Shown here piece by piece: positions 33,160 to 43,359 of a DNA stretch of 64,000 nucleotides. How positions within the stretch are numbered: the stretch's first letter is position 1; each line of letters opens with the position of its first letter. The position numbers and the translations under genes are program-made. The stretch is from Papilionanthe hookeriana x Papilionanthe teres (Eukaryota; Streptophyta; Magnoliopsida; Asparagales; Orchidaceae): contig CM040428.1 of NCBI GenBank assembly GCA_022702705.1, positions 103,496,022-103,560,021 on the forward strand. The letters are read 5' to 3'. The notes beneath the pieces were generated by a model, which worked only from the letters and a program-made list of their open reading frames with translations, did not search any database and was not told the origin of the DNA.

Positions 33160-34480
33160 AATTCTTGCTACCGAATACCCCCGTAGGATGCAGAATTATT
33201 GATGTAGAGCAATGGAAAACCTTTTAAGAGAAAAGGTTAGAAAATAAAGATGGATTTGGAGGGCTCAGATTCATTACCATTCCACATCAAAGTGAATCCG
33301 CTGAACTGCAATTCAGCGCTAACCTGCAAAAGCAATGATTTCCTGCATATGCCTGGGTCATCCAGGCTATTTTAACACCATCGTAATTAAATAGTTTATC
33401 AGTATTATGATCAACACAGAAGCCACATCTAAACAGACCAAGATCACATTATAAAATGGAACTTATTTTCAATGCTCATTTGAGAAAGAAAGCCAATGAG
33501 TAAAAGACGGATTAACTACAATCAGCCATCAAGATTGCCACTCTCTACATGCCACATTATAGAATTGGTTCACAAAATATTTATCCTCATCATTACCAGA
33601 AACCAAAAATGATTTATCTAGCAAGTTACTTGAAGCACAACCTTTTGAACAGGAGAAAATAATCTCATTTATTAAATAAAGAAGTTGATCAAAATAAAGA
33701 TTAGCTAGCAATTTGGATGATTAGAAGAAGAAATTGAAAGACGAAGAAATGTTTTGCATTCTTGAACCATAGCAATAAGAAGACGAAGAAGTGGATCCTT
33801 ACACTTCGGCCAAATGATCAAGGGAGAAGAAGAACCTTGTAGCGGTGACAAGGGAACACTGATAGCAATGGGAGCACCAAGAGAAATAAATTCGGGATAA
33901 AGAGAGATGTTTCGTGATCCTCTCCTCCAAAAACTGTAAGAGATCTCAAAGGCAGCAAGCAAAATTTCCCATTCGCATGAATGAAGCACCATTCTCACTC
34001 CAAATATTTTTAGCCCAAATGATTGAGGGGAAAGAAGAAGAGAAGAGAGGGTTTTGAGCAAACTAGCAGCGGTGAACAAACCTTAAACAAGTCGCTCAAT
34101 GGTTATAGCCGACGAAAGGGGAGATTGCTTAAAGACAAAGCCATCGACGGTGAAGACCAGCGGTGAGGGGAAGCATTGAAGATGGAAAGGGAACATCCAT
34201 TTCAAGAATAGGGAGGTCACCAGACTCGTTTGGGTGAGAAAATCCCCTGCCGGGTGAGCAAATGGCAATGAAAGTCGGTTAAAGCTCGGAAGGAAAGAAG
34301 ATGATCGGAGAACCGGAGGAAAAGGGTGCGACTGGTTAGGGTTTCGCCAAATGGGAGAGGTGAGGGCTTTGGCCAGGGTACGGGAAGAAAGAGTAGTGGG
34401 TGAGGAAAGGGTGCGTGAGTTTTTTTTTTATTAAGAAATATTTTTTTTATTAAGAAAATACCATTTTTTTCAAATCCGTC
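33160..34480 (-). pseudogene. Host-gene-like fragment inside insert X
   Basis: I do not recognise a protein. The minus strand from 34,430 to 33,700 is CT-rich with frames that stay open for long stretches (34,217-34,612, 34,083-34,268, 33,705-34,079). It contains CGAAACCCTAACC near 34,340, a telo-box-like motif common in promoters of plant translation genes. A splice-acceptor-like CTTTTGCAG/GTTAGC at about 33,325 precedes a short open exon-like stretch. This is unlike the surrounding retroelements and could be a captured 5' UTR, first exon and intron. No transcript evidence. Confidence 0.35.
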
Positions 34481-34482
34481 AG

Positions 34483-34630
34483 TTAACGCACAACTCGGTC
34501 CGATCCAAAATCCTATCAAGATATATATCCTTCCTAGCCAAAATCGATGCTCCAGACGCATCAGTGTGATTTGTTTCGTCATCAGGGGTTGTCCGGACAA
34601 GTTCACTGACAATCATACCAATTTAAATAT
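34483..34630. repeat. Diverged copy of the 5.2-kb satellite-like unit
   Basis: TTCCTAGCCAAAATCGATGC, then a TTTGTTTCGTCATCAGGGGT phrase and TTGTCCGGACAAG match in order the units at 5192-5600 (CCTAGCTAATATCGATG, CCGTTTCGTC). It links insert X to the left repeat block. Confidence 0.65.
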
Positions 34631-34929
34631 GATTTGTGTTACATGGCAAATGAATTTATCTTGGTTCGATTAGAGTTGTTTAATGAGCAAAGTGTTGACC
34701 GATCCTTGTCTAAAAAACAACCATAATCAAACAGGCTGCTTGCGACAATAGTCAAATATCGCGTCGTGGGGTCCTCCTATGGCTTTTAAATCCTATAGGA
34801 ACTCAACAAGAGCTTCGATATGTCTGCTTTAATTGACTCAACTGGATATTGAGGATTTAAAACCGTCCATATGAAACTTCAAGGAGTGAAGAAATGGCTT
34901 GAATTTATAAATGATGTGGGTCCTAGTCT
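34631..34929. other. Right part of insert X, unclassified
   Basis: No coding motif. Moderately GC-rich with CGCGTCGTGGGGTCC near 34,762; joins the terminal segment below. Confidence 0.35.
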
Positions 34930-35019
34930 AGTCGTCTAGGTAAGTCCAAAATAGGAAAATCCTATGGCTAGATCCTAGGCTCTAAGGAGAGGGAAATAAA
35001 GACCTCAAAATTGAGGTCA
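34930..35019. repeat. Insert X terminal segment with end hairpin
   Basis: GGAAAATCCTATGGCTAGAT, then GACCTCAAAATTGAGGTC (perfect hairpin) and AAC, after which Ath-F sequence resumes. A second copy at 40,755-40,865 ends at the same AAC, which marks it as an element end. Confidence 0.65.
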
Positions 35020-36440
35020 ACTGGATCCTTCTGATGAAAGAATTTGGTTTCGAGATAATTAATAGGAAGGGATCAAAACACAAATTGCTGATCATTTATC
35101 AACTAGAATAGGAAAATTTTTGTAATTTTGAAAATGAAATCAATTAATATTTTTCTGATGAAAAATTATATGTTGTACTAAGTGAAATGCTCCGTAATAT
35201 GCTGATATAGTTAATTTTATAATAAGTGATATTGTCTCTGTCAGATTAACATACCAACAAAGAATAAAATGTATATATGGAACCAAATCAGGTATGACCC
35301 TTATTTATATAAAAAATGTAAGGATCAAGTTATTCAGAGATGTGTACCATTTGAAGAAACAAATGAAATTATTCAAAAATGTCATGATTCGGAATTGGGT
35401 GGAAATTTTAGAGTCAATAGAGTTGCATTTAAGATTTTACAATATAGTTTTATTGACCTAATCTCTTTAGGGATGTTCATATTTATCAAAAAACATGTGA
35501 TTGATGTCAGTGAGTTGATAATATTTCTAAAAGAAATGAAACGCCCCTAAATTTTACTTTAGAAGTTGAAATTTTTTATGTATGGGATTTGGATTTTATA
35601 GGATCATTTATACCATCTTTGGGAAACCTGTATATTTTAATTTTTGTGGATTATGTTTCCAAATGGATTAAAATCGATGTTTTACTCCGCTGTGATGCTC
35701 AAAGTGTTGCAAAGTTTATAAAGAAAAACATTATTAGCAGATTTGGAATGCCTAGAGCAATCATTACATATGGGGAAGTCATTTTAAGAATAAGAGAATT
35801 GAAAAATTAATTGAAAGTTATGGAATGAAACTTAGAATTTTCAAAGCTTATCATCCTCAACCAGTGGTCTAGCTAAAGTTTCTAATCATAAAATTAAAAG
35901 AATATTGGAAAAAATGTTATTCCTAATAGAAAGGATTGGTCCGCTAGACTTGATTATGCATCATGGACTTATAGAATTGCATATAAGACTTCTATAAGAA
36001 TTTCACCATATAGGCTCTATTTGGAAAGACATGTTATTTGCTTGTAGAAATTGAGCATAAAGCTTACTCGGTTATGAAAGAATTATATATAATTTGAAAA
36101 ATGCTGGTGAGAGATGATTATTGCAATTAAATGAGACAGAGGAAATCAGAAATGTACCTTACGAGAATGTAAAAAATTAAAAGGAAAAGAAGAAAATTTT
36201 GCATGATAAAAAGATTTTAAAAAAAACTTTAAACTAGGACAAGATGTTTTATTATATAATACAAGATATAAATTATTTCCTGAAAAATGTAAATCTAGGT
36301 GGTCGGGGTCATTTATTGTAACAAAAGTCTATCCATATGGTGTTTTGGATATTAAATATTCGAGAAATTATCATAAGTTATGTTCATTCTTTTTCTAGTC
36401 CCTTTAAACAATTTTAGATTAAGTCTAGCTCACTACCAAG
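35020..36440 (+). pseudogene. Ath-F RNase H tail and integrase, right half
   Basis: Continues the gene cut at 25,519: WILLMKEFGFEIINRKGS, then CVPFEETNEIIQKCHDSELG and GNFRVNR. That is the HHCC zinc module with a changed second His, and the later Cys pair is altered (CDKC reads VIDVSE). The catalytic core follows with MDFIGSFIPSLGNLYI (D), WIKIDVLLRCDAQ, FGMPRAIITYG (the family's ITDGG Asp is Tyr) and LAKVSNHKIKRI near 35,870, where the family has AEVSNREIK and the catalytic Glu reads Lys. C-terminal integrase sequence (KLFPEKCKSRW) ends near 36,360. Inactive. Confidence 0.85.
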
Positions 36441-38180
36441 CTCTTAAATTCTTTAAGGATAAATTTGTAATTTTGAGAAGGTTTTATGAAGTTTGTTTGA
36501 TTCTTATTGAAATATTGAGTTATGCTTAACCATTGCTTTGGGGCTTCAAATCAGTTAATTAATGACCTTCTAACTTGTGCCCCCTCACACATGGATCATC
36601 AAAACTTAATTATCTTCTAAACCACAATAATTTGAATAATTTTAATTTTTCCCTTTGGTGGACAATAATTTGAATTGGTTTCTACTCTTTCACATTTGCA
36701 TTTCAATCATCCAAGAGGATTAATTATCATAAATATTACCTTTTTACCCTCTTGTATAAATTAATTTTAAATTAGAGTGTAAAATTTCAAAATTAAAATT
36801 TTACCCAACGGGGTTCCTACCTCATAACTCTTATAATTTAGCTCAAATGACCATTAAACATTCCTGAACTATTACTCATGGGCTAATTGAAACATCGTAG
36901 GAGAATTTAAATTTTTCTTATTTATTTATTTCTTTTATAATTATTTTAGTCCATAATTATGAATTTTCAGGGTTAATTAATTTAATGACGCAAAGCATGT
37001 TTTCTATCCTTAGGAGAATTTTGGTGTGTTTTCATGGGTCAAGAGACAAATTAGAATAATTTTTAAGAATTTTTTAATTATAATTTTTTTATAATTTTTA
37101 ATCGATTATAATTGATAAATAATTAGAAAATATATTTTAAAAAATCAAATTTTATATCTTTCATTAGACTCTCTCAGTTCATAAAACTCAAGAAAAATCT
37201 TTGTATATATTTGTGACTCTTATTTAATTTTTTATAATTATTTTAATAAAAGTATAGAAAAATATAATTAACTAATTAAAATACAGAGTTATAACTTTAA
37301 AAATTTGTAAAAGAATTTTTATGTTATTTCCTTTGATCAAGGAGTAATTTGTGATATTTTAAAAAATATTTGTGTTTTTGTAATTTTTAAATATTTTTTT
37401 AAATATTTTTTACATAAAAAAAGGCTAAAAATAAATATTTTATTTTGACTCTAATTTTATTTTTCCTTGGGGCTACTGACCACAACAAACACTCGAAATT
37501 TAATTTTGTAATTTCTTTTTTTTTATTTTAATTTTTATAATTTTTAAGCAATAATAAAAAAAGTTTTAAAAAATTTTTTATATTGAAAATAAGTTTTCTG
37601 ACTTTGAATTTTTTATGAAAACATTCTAAGGTTATTTTCTTTAATTAGAGGTATTTTTTTTTATTTTTAAAATTTTACTTACATATTTTAATTTTTATTA
37701 TTTTTAAATAGAAAATATTTAATAATATATTTTTATTTAAAATCCCACTTTTATTTTTCCTTAGGTTCTCTAACCACAATGAACACAGAAAATTTGATTT
37801 TATAACTTTTAACTTTTATTTTTTTAATAGTTTGCTAATTAAAATAAATGTGAAATCCGTAGGAATTTATGGATTTTTATATCAGGGGTCCCCTCTGGCC
37901 TTAAAAAATCGGAGAACATCCATTACGAATAGTCCATCGAAATTTCATGTCATCCTGATAATTATTTAATTAATTAAAATTAAATTTATCTATAGAATTT
38001 TTAATTAATTCAAAATAAAATATTTAATAAATATTTAAAAAATTTTGTTCATTAAATTCTCCCATATTCAATGAGCATAGAGGTATTTTAATTTTTTTTT
38101 GTGATATTTCTACACTAAGATATGATTTTTTTGAAGTTAATTAGCATATTCTATATTTAATTAATTCATAAAACCCTTAA
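36441..38180. other. Very AT-rich unclassified DNA
   Basis: No coding sequence recognised. 36,900-37,820 is mostly A and T with many TTTTTA/TAAAAA runs. The phrase TTTTCCTTGGGGCTACTGAC (37,461) is echoed as TTTTTCCTTAGGTTCTCTAA (37,755), suggesting a diverged duplication of about 295 bp. Possibly the 3' untranslated part of Ath-F or another insert. Confidence 0.4.
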
Positions 38181-39640
38181 TTTCCTTATTAAACCTTGGC
38201 GCCTTTGAAACTTTGCAGAGCGCATTTTGATTGGTCACACTTTCCACGTTAGTGATGAATCGGCCAGCAATTCGTGTAACATCGCCCTATTCAACCCAAT
38301 ATCTATCGTTCATTCGATACTCGTGCACATAGACGACATCTTTTCATCATCTCTGATCGTCATAACGCATGAATTATTCATGTTCTAACCTTAAGATCTT
38401 GCTCGATACTCCACTAAATTACATAAGGTTTGTTCTTACATCTTCATCTAAGTGAGACAAACACATCCATATAGCTAGATACGCATGAAATATAAATTTC
38501 TATCACAAAGATCCAAATTGAGGAAAAAATGAGGAGTTTTACCTTTTGCCCATGAGGTGAGGCCTCAATTGGGTTCGTTCAAAAGCGTCACCTTACGTCC
38601 ATGAACCTCCTCCAAGTGCCAATTTTTTATGTGATTGACCCTATGTATGTTCTTGTCTAAAGGGTGGCTTGGGTGCAGTCTTGGACTAGGTTATCGAGCT
38701 GAGGAAAAGGGGTAATCAGATAAGTGGTTTTGATGTATGGTGATGCTTTTGGAAAGCTCAATTTGGAGTTTTGTGGAGTTTGAGAGAAAGGTTGAAAATG
38801 TTCTTGTTTAAGGGTTTGAAATTAGGGTTCTGTGAGCGAATTGGAGGCTGAAAAATAGTGGGGATGAGCTTCGTAAGGCTGTGGGAAGGTTTGGGAACAT
38901 TTTGGTAGGGCTTCACTCGGGCTTATGCATCCTTTATCTTTGGCAGTGAGAAGGTGGTGAATTTATAGACCTGGCTAGGGGATTCAATTGGCCAAGCCTG
39001 TGGATGGAAATGGTAGACAGAGGGAAGAAGAGGGCTAATGTCCAGTAGGAGTGAGACAAGTAGGGGAGTTCAAAATTTGGGTTTTTTCCATGGGTGGAAT
39101 CTCAGGTTTGGTGTTTTAGCAAAGCTAGCCGAGGAGCCCATGGGAGGTCAGTTTCTGGTTGAGGATAGCCACGTGTGGGCAAATGTCAAGCCAATTGGAT
39201 TGATGCATGGGTAGGTGAGTTTAATTGAAATGGAAAAGGCTTTGGGTTAGACTTGTGTTAACCATGTGTTAGGCTCATAGAAATAGGTTTGGGTCACTCC
39301 AAGGAGGTCAAGGTTAGTGGCGGTCAGCTGTATTAGTGCGGTAAATTCCCCATCCAAGTTTATTAGGAATAATTGTGGGTTTAAGTTAGTCATAAAAGTG
39401 GTTAATCAATTATATGGGAATTATTTATGGGGCTCCTCATTTTTTTCAATTTGGTAATGGTGACATGGCATGGCTCTCATGGCTCACCCATAGCTTGGGT
39501 AAGAATCCATGGATTGCAAATGGCTTGGGTAATTTTCACGAAGAAGGATTTAAGAATTTTTGGTATTTTTTGGAGATTTTATCAAGAAAACAAATTACGG
39601 AAATTTCAATTTTGATGTTTGGAACTTAGGGCTTGATATT
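38181..39640. other. Unclassified repeat-like DNA, no gene
   Basis: Moderately GC-rich. Short frames (for example 39,414-39,629) carry no recognised motif. It has a G-rich, C-poor strand from 38,650 on. It may be the body of a second relative of insert X, because the shared terminus lies at 40,865. Confidence 0.3.
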
Positions 39641-40300
39641 GATTAAATGGATGATGGGATGAGACTTGATGGATGGGCTCTTGATTTAGGCTTTTAGAAA
39701 TTAGGTGTGGTGGGCTTTATCATTTCATTTGGATTTGGATTTTGGGCTTTGATTTAAAGTTGATGATTTTGAAAATTAATCATGTTGGGCTTCATGAAAT
39801 TTTGAATTTTTCATGATGGAATGTAAAACTTGAACTTATTGAAATTGTGTTTAGCATGTGGATTAAAATTTGGAGAATTTTCGACTTAGGTGGATTTGGA
39901 TTGATTTGAATTTGATCTTGGATAAGTATGGATTTGGGTTGGAAATTTGGTAAAATTGGATTTGGATTTGTCATCTGGTGGATTTGAAATGGATTTGGTG
40001 GAACTTAAGGCCAACTTGATAATTTTGGTGAACATTAGGATCACTTTAGTGTTTTTGGGGTCTTGGTCAATTTTGGGAGATTTTGGAGCATTTTGAAAAT
40101 TTTGGTAAGTGTTAGGTAAATTTTGACAAATTGGATGGATAGTATTAGTTTTGGTTGAGTTTTTGGTAAAATTAAGGATTTTGACAATTTTGGATATTAT
40201 TTGTGAATTTTGGAAAATTGGAGAAATTTTTGGTAATTGGGAAAAGTTTACATAGTTTTGGATAAGATTGGATAGTTTTAAGTGTTGAGCATGCAAGCCA
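39641..40300. repeat. Cryptically simple G/T-rich tract
   Basis: Dominated by GGATTTGG, AATTTTGG and TTTTGGTAA phrases with very few C on the plus strand. The long minus-strand frames here (39,886-40,296) are low-complexity Asn/Ile/Pro/Lys products of the composition, not proteins. Confidence 0.7.
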
Positions 40301-40319
40301 TGGGAAACCTTCCTAAATT

Positions 40320-40473
40320 TATATGACCCTTATGAGAATTCATTCTGAAGTCTCACATGTTGGTCATAGTCATCATAACCAAGGGTTAGGTACTTATGAC
40401 TACCCACATGAGTCTTTAAGATGAGTTAAAGACTAGTTGTGCACCTCTAGGGGGTGGGGGGCGGGGGGGAGAG

Positions 40474-40514
<41 letters not shown>

Positions 40515-40754
40515 TTGGGGTCAATTTGGGTAAATTAATGGGTTTGGGTGTATGTGGGGACTTATGCTGAGTTTAAATGTGTGTGTGTAAGACCAAGCCA
40601 CTTCGGGTTACCCTAAGGTCAATTAATCCTAAAGGAACTCATTATTAAGTCTTCACATGTTGGTCTTAGTTATCTGAAGTGACAAATGAGGGCTTGTGAC
40701 CCCCCATATAGGACTTCATAAGAGGAGTCAATATGTGTTTAGAATTTCTATGTG
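40320..40754. repeat. About 290-bp diverged direct duplication
   Basis: GAATTCATTCTGAAGTCTCA, then CATGTTGGTCATAGT (near 40,335) recurs as GAACTCATTATTAAGTCTTC, then CATGTTGGTCTTAGT (near 40,634). A G-run/(GA)n tract lies between. Confidence 0.65.
40447..40514. repeat. G-rich run and (GA)n microsatellite
   Basis: GGGGGTGGGGGGCGGGGGGG followed by about 20 GA units with one TA interruption. Confidence 0.95.
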
Positions 40755-40865
40755 GGTCGGTTTCATCATTAGAGCTCTAGGATAGTCAACAGGAAAGTCC
40801 TATGGCTTGATCCTTGTCTTCTAAATATGAGAATTAGACCTCATAAAAAAAAATGAGGTCAACAT
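40755..40865. repeat. Second copy of the insert X terminus
   Basis: GGAAAGTCCTATGGCTTGAT, then GACCTCATAAAAAAAAATGA/GGTCAAC. Same order and hairpin arms as 34,930-35,019, and divergence starts right after AAC. Confidence 0.65.
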
Positions 40866-41771
40866 AGCTGCAACACTTATTCTGCACCTTTATATGATTA
40901 CATCCATGTAGTTCAGTATTGTACTGGCTAACACAGAAGCATCAATTTATTAGATACAACCATATAAGGTTATGATGCGACTTATTTTTAATATGCAATG
41001 ATTTATGAACAATAGATATATAATAATTTTTATAAAGTCACAATGATTCAACGCAAGTATACGTATCGTATCAAGTAATACAGGGCTCTAATGGAGTCCC
41101 GTTTATCGATCCCACAGGGAAGCGAGGTAAGAGGTTCTTAGTCAAATTCTAGTCTAGTACTAACAACCTTAGTTTGGAAGGGTGATATAAGTGGATTTTC
41201 TAACAACTACTCCTAAATACAGATGATTATATTTAAAACTAATAACTACTCCCTAATGCAAATATTAATACTAAAGATTACCCTTTTTGGGGAAATTGGT
41301 TTGGTGAATTTTGAGATAATAAAAACTACTATTCTCATGTAACGAATTGGATAATGTATAGGAATGAGATGCATTAAATATTGTATGTGCCAAATAGGAG
41401 CAATCTTATTCTTTACCCTCTTCCGAGTACCCCCTCTTTAGAGTGCTATGAAAAACATTGGCAAATCCTAGGCTTAGTGCCTAAATCCAAGGTTAGGCTG
41501 GGAGGATACTAGCTGCCACTTCAAAACTCCCACTTCCCTTCACCTGAAGGCTAACCCTAGCTTTAGTTGCCAAACTTTAGGACCATATTGGGGATCTCAG
41601 CCTGTCACCCTAAAACCTCCAATTTGACGCCCATGAAACCATATTTCCCAATTTATTTGCACTTAATTCTCATGAACTATGCAATTCACTTACGAACATT
41701 GAATGTGCTTCCACTTTATTGAGAATTACACTGCCCTTTCGGGTCAATGCAATTACAACAAATTTTAACAC
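40866..41771 (-). mobile_element. Ath-G LTR, distal part
   Basis: This is the end of the Ath-G LTR, separated from its beginning (62,177-63,276) by Ath-H. It has CAAGTATACGTATCGTATCA (41,055), ATCGATCCCACAGGGAAG, the LTR core at 41,385-41,640 including CCTTCACCTGAAGG, and reaches ACAACAAATTTTAACAC at the Ath-H joint. LTR-D carries the same sequence uninterrupted across this joint (22,940-23,010). The true low boundary of the LTR lies somewhere between 40,866 and 41,040 and is not determined. Confidence 0.8.
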
Positions 41772-41776
41772 TATAA
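41772..41776 (+). repeat. Ath-H target duplication, left copy
   Basis: TATAA, repeated at 62,172-62,176, directly outside the TG..CA ends of Ath-H. Confidence 0.85.
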
Positions 41777-43354
41777 TGAACCACCCTGCGCTTTTATCCA
41801 ATTCCAATGTACTTTAAAATTTAAGAATTCGACACCACTACTAATAGATATAAATCCTTAGCAACAACGCTAAAGACTTTACTTGGAGCGTAATTTTAAC
41901 TTTAGTAACATATAAATATTTTAATCTTTTAATCGCAGAGTTACTTTCAAATGCAAGTATACGTATCGTTCAAGTAATACAGGGCTCTAATGGAGTCCTG
42001 GATATCGATTCCACAGAGAAATATATTAAAGCCTACAGACTAGGATTATAAAAACCAATTCAGAATCACAACTAAGTTAAATTGCCTATCTGTCACTAAT
42101 ATGCAATCGATAATAATATGAAACTTATATTAAAACTAGTTTTACTAACAATTTACTAATACTGCTAGAGTTAAGTTCAAATATAGATAATAGCAAGAAT
42201 CTTTCTCCTTAGTTAAGATATTTAAGTGAAATGATAATTATAATTAGTTTTAAAGTGTTGTGCAAATAGGAGCATACCTATACTTTACCCTTTGGTTAAG
42301 GCATAAAGAACATTGACTAATCCTATGCTTGGTTACTGATTTTGTGGCTAGGCTGGGAGGATACCGGCTCTCACTTCGGAGCTCCCACGTTCCCCTCACC
42401 CGAGGGCTAACAATCTACACATCAACACCCAAACGATAGGACCGAATTGAGGATTTTAGCCTGTCACTCTAAAATCTCCAATTCTACGCCCGATTATAAT
42501 TATTTCCCATATTTATTTGCACTTCTCCCTTCAAGGATTTACCCGTCTACCTTGTAAAGAGAAATGTGATACATACAAGTTAAAAATCCTTAGCCTACGG
42601 TCAGGTCTAAAGAATTCTTCACAAAGTTTAACAATACAAATGACCAATTCGTATAGTAAAGTAAGTTTAGGTATAGTACCATCACAACTTCTTTTATAAT
42701 TTATTTAATATACTAATTATATAATCATTTCACAAAAACATCAAAACCAGAAGAAAGATAGAACAACTACTCAGAATTCATGAAGATGATGCAATAAAAC
42801 TTTCATTTCATATAATAAATTAAAGTTCTACACACTAAAAAAATAAACACTACTTATCTTAAATTCCTCCCCAAAAAAACTCTTTAATGTTCCTCTGGAT
42901 CTTTTCCTTGGAATTCTCCTTTGAAACTACAAAGCGGATGAGTTCTCTCACTTCCCTTCCACTCTTACAATCCCTCAAAGAATTCCTTACAAATTCACTA
43001 TTTGAACTCACAACTCACTAAATTAAACTCACTAATAGATTCTCTTTTACACTATGGACTCACTAATAATCACTTTAGAGACCAAAAGAAGAGCCCTTTT
43101 CAGCCTAAATTCGTTCCTTTTAAAGTTGTCGAAGAGTCTCTAAGAGTTGTGAAGGCACCCCTTCGAAAATCGTCCACATTCGACGCATTCCTAGAAAGAT
43201 CCGTCGACCCCGCCGTCGGCGACCTTCTAGAAATAATGCATTTAAACAGTCCCTGCTGTTGGCGGCCTCGATCCTCGCCGTCAGAGGCCTCCCTTGCAAT
43301 TAATTCTAAACTCTCGGGAAAATCACGCCATCGGCGGCCTAGACCTCGCCGTCA
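41777..43354 (-). mobile_element. Ath-H 3' LTR, distal part
   Basis: Matches 60,469-61,980 closely, from TGAACCACC at 41,777, through a primer-site look-alike (41,860-41,880), the GCAAGTATACGTATCGTTCA block (41,953), the core at 42,240-42,500 and GTTGTCGAAGAGTCTCTAAG, to the GC-rich dyads CCGCCGTCGGCG (43,209) and CTCGCCGTCAGCGGC, where Ath-I inserted. It keeps about 67 bp around 43,225-43,290 that the 5' LTR lacks. Reading frames inside are accidental. Confidence 0.9.
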
Positions 43355-43359
43355 GCGGC
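43355..43359 (+). repeat. Ath-I target duplication, left copy
   Basis: GCGGC, repeated at 50,860-50,864 next to the CA end of Ath-I. Confidence 0.85.

Larger units (their letters stand above)
25520..35022. mobile_element. Insert X: 9.5-kb insertion of unknown class splitting Ath-F
   Basis: Ath-F RNase H stops at 25,519 after ..AGATGG and resumes as TGGATCCTTCTGATGAAAGA from about 35,020. TGG at both joints could be a 3-bp target duplication. The insert starts GTCTGTCGGC and ends with hairpin GACCTCAAAATTGAGGTC plus AAC. No matching terminal inverted repeats were seen, and helitron termini do not fit. It contains tandem repeats, the RTE LINE and a gene-like piece. Ends are accurate to a few bases, class unknown. 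Confidence 0.55.

Noticed and set aside
33705..34612. Three minus-strand frames as a functional gene
   Set aside because: No recognised domain, no clear exon structure and location inside a mobile insert; kept only as a gene-like fragment.
25520..35022. Insert X as a helitron
   Set aside because: Although a hairpin lies at the 3' end, there is no A/T target junction and no correctly spaced CTRR; divergence starts straight after the hairpin plus AAC.
25520..35022. Insert X as a CACTA transposon because of a 3-bp TGG duplication
   Set aside because: The ends do not start with CACTA and show no inverted repeats.
39414..40296. Reading frames in the G/T-rich tract
   Set aside because: Low-complexity products of skewed composition, without conserved motifs.
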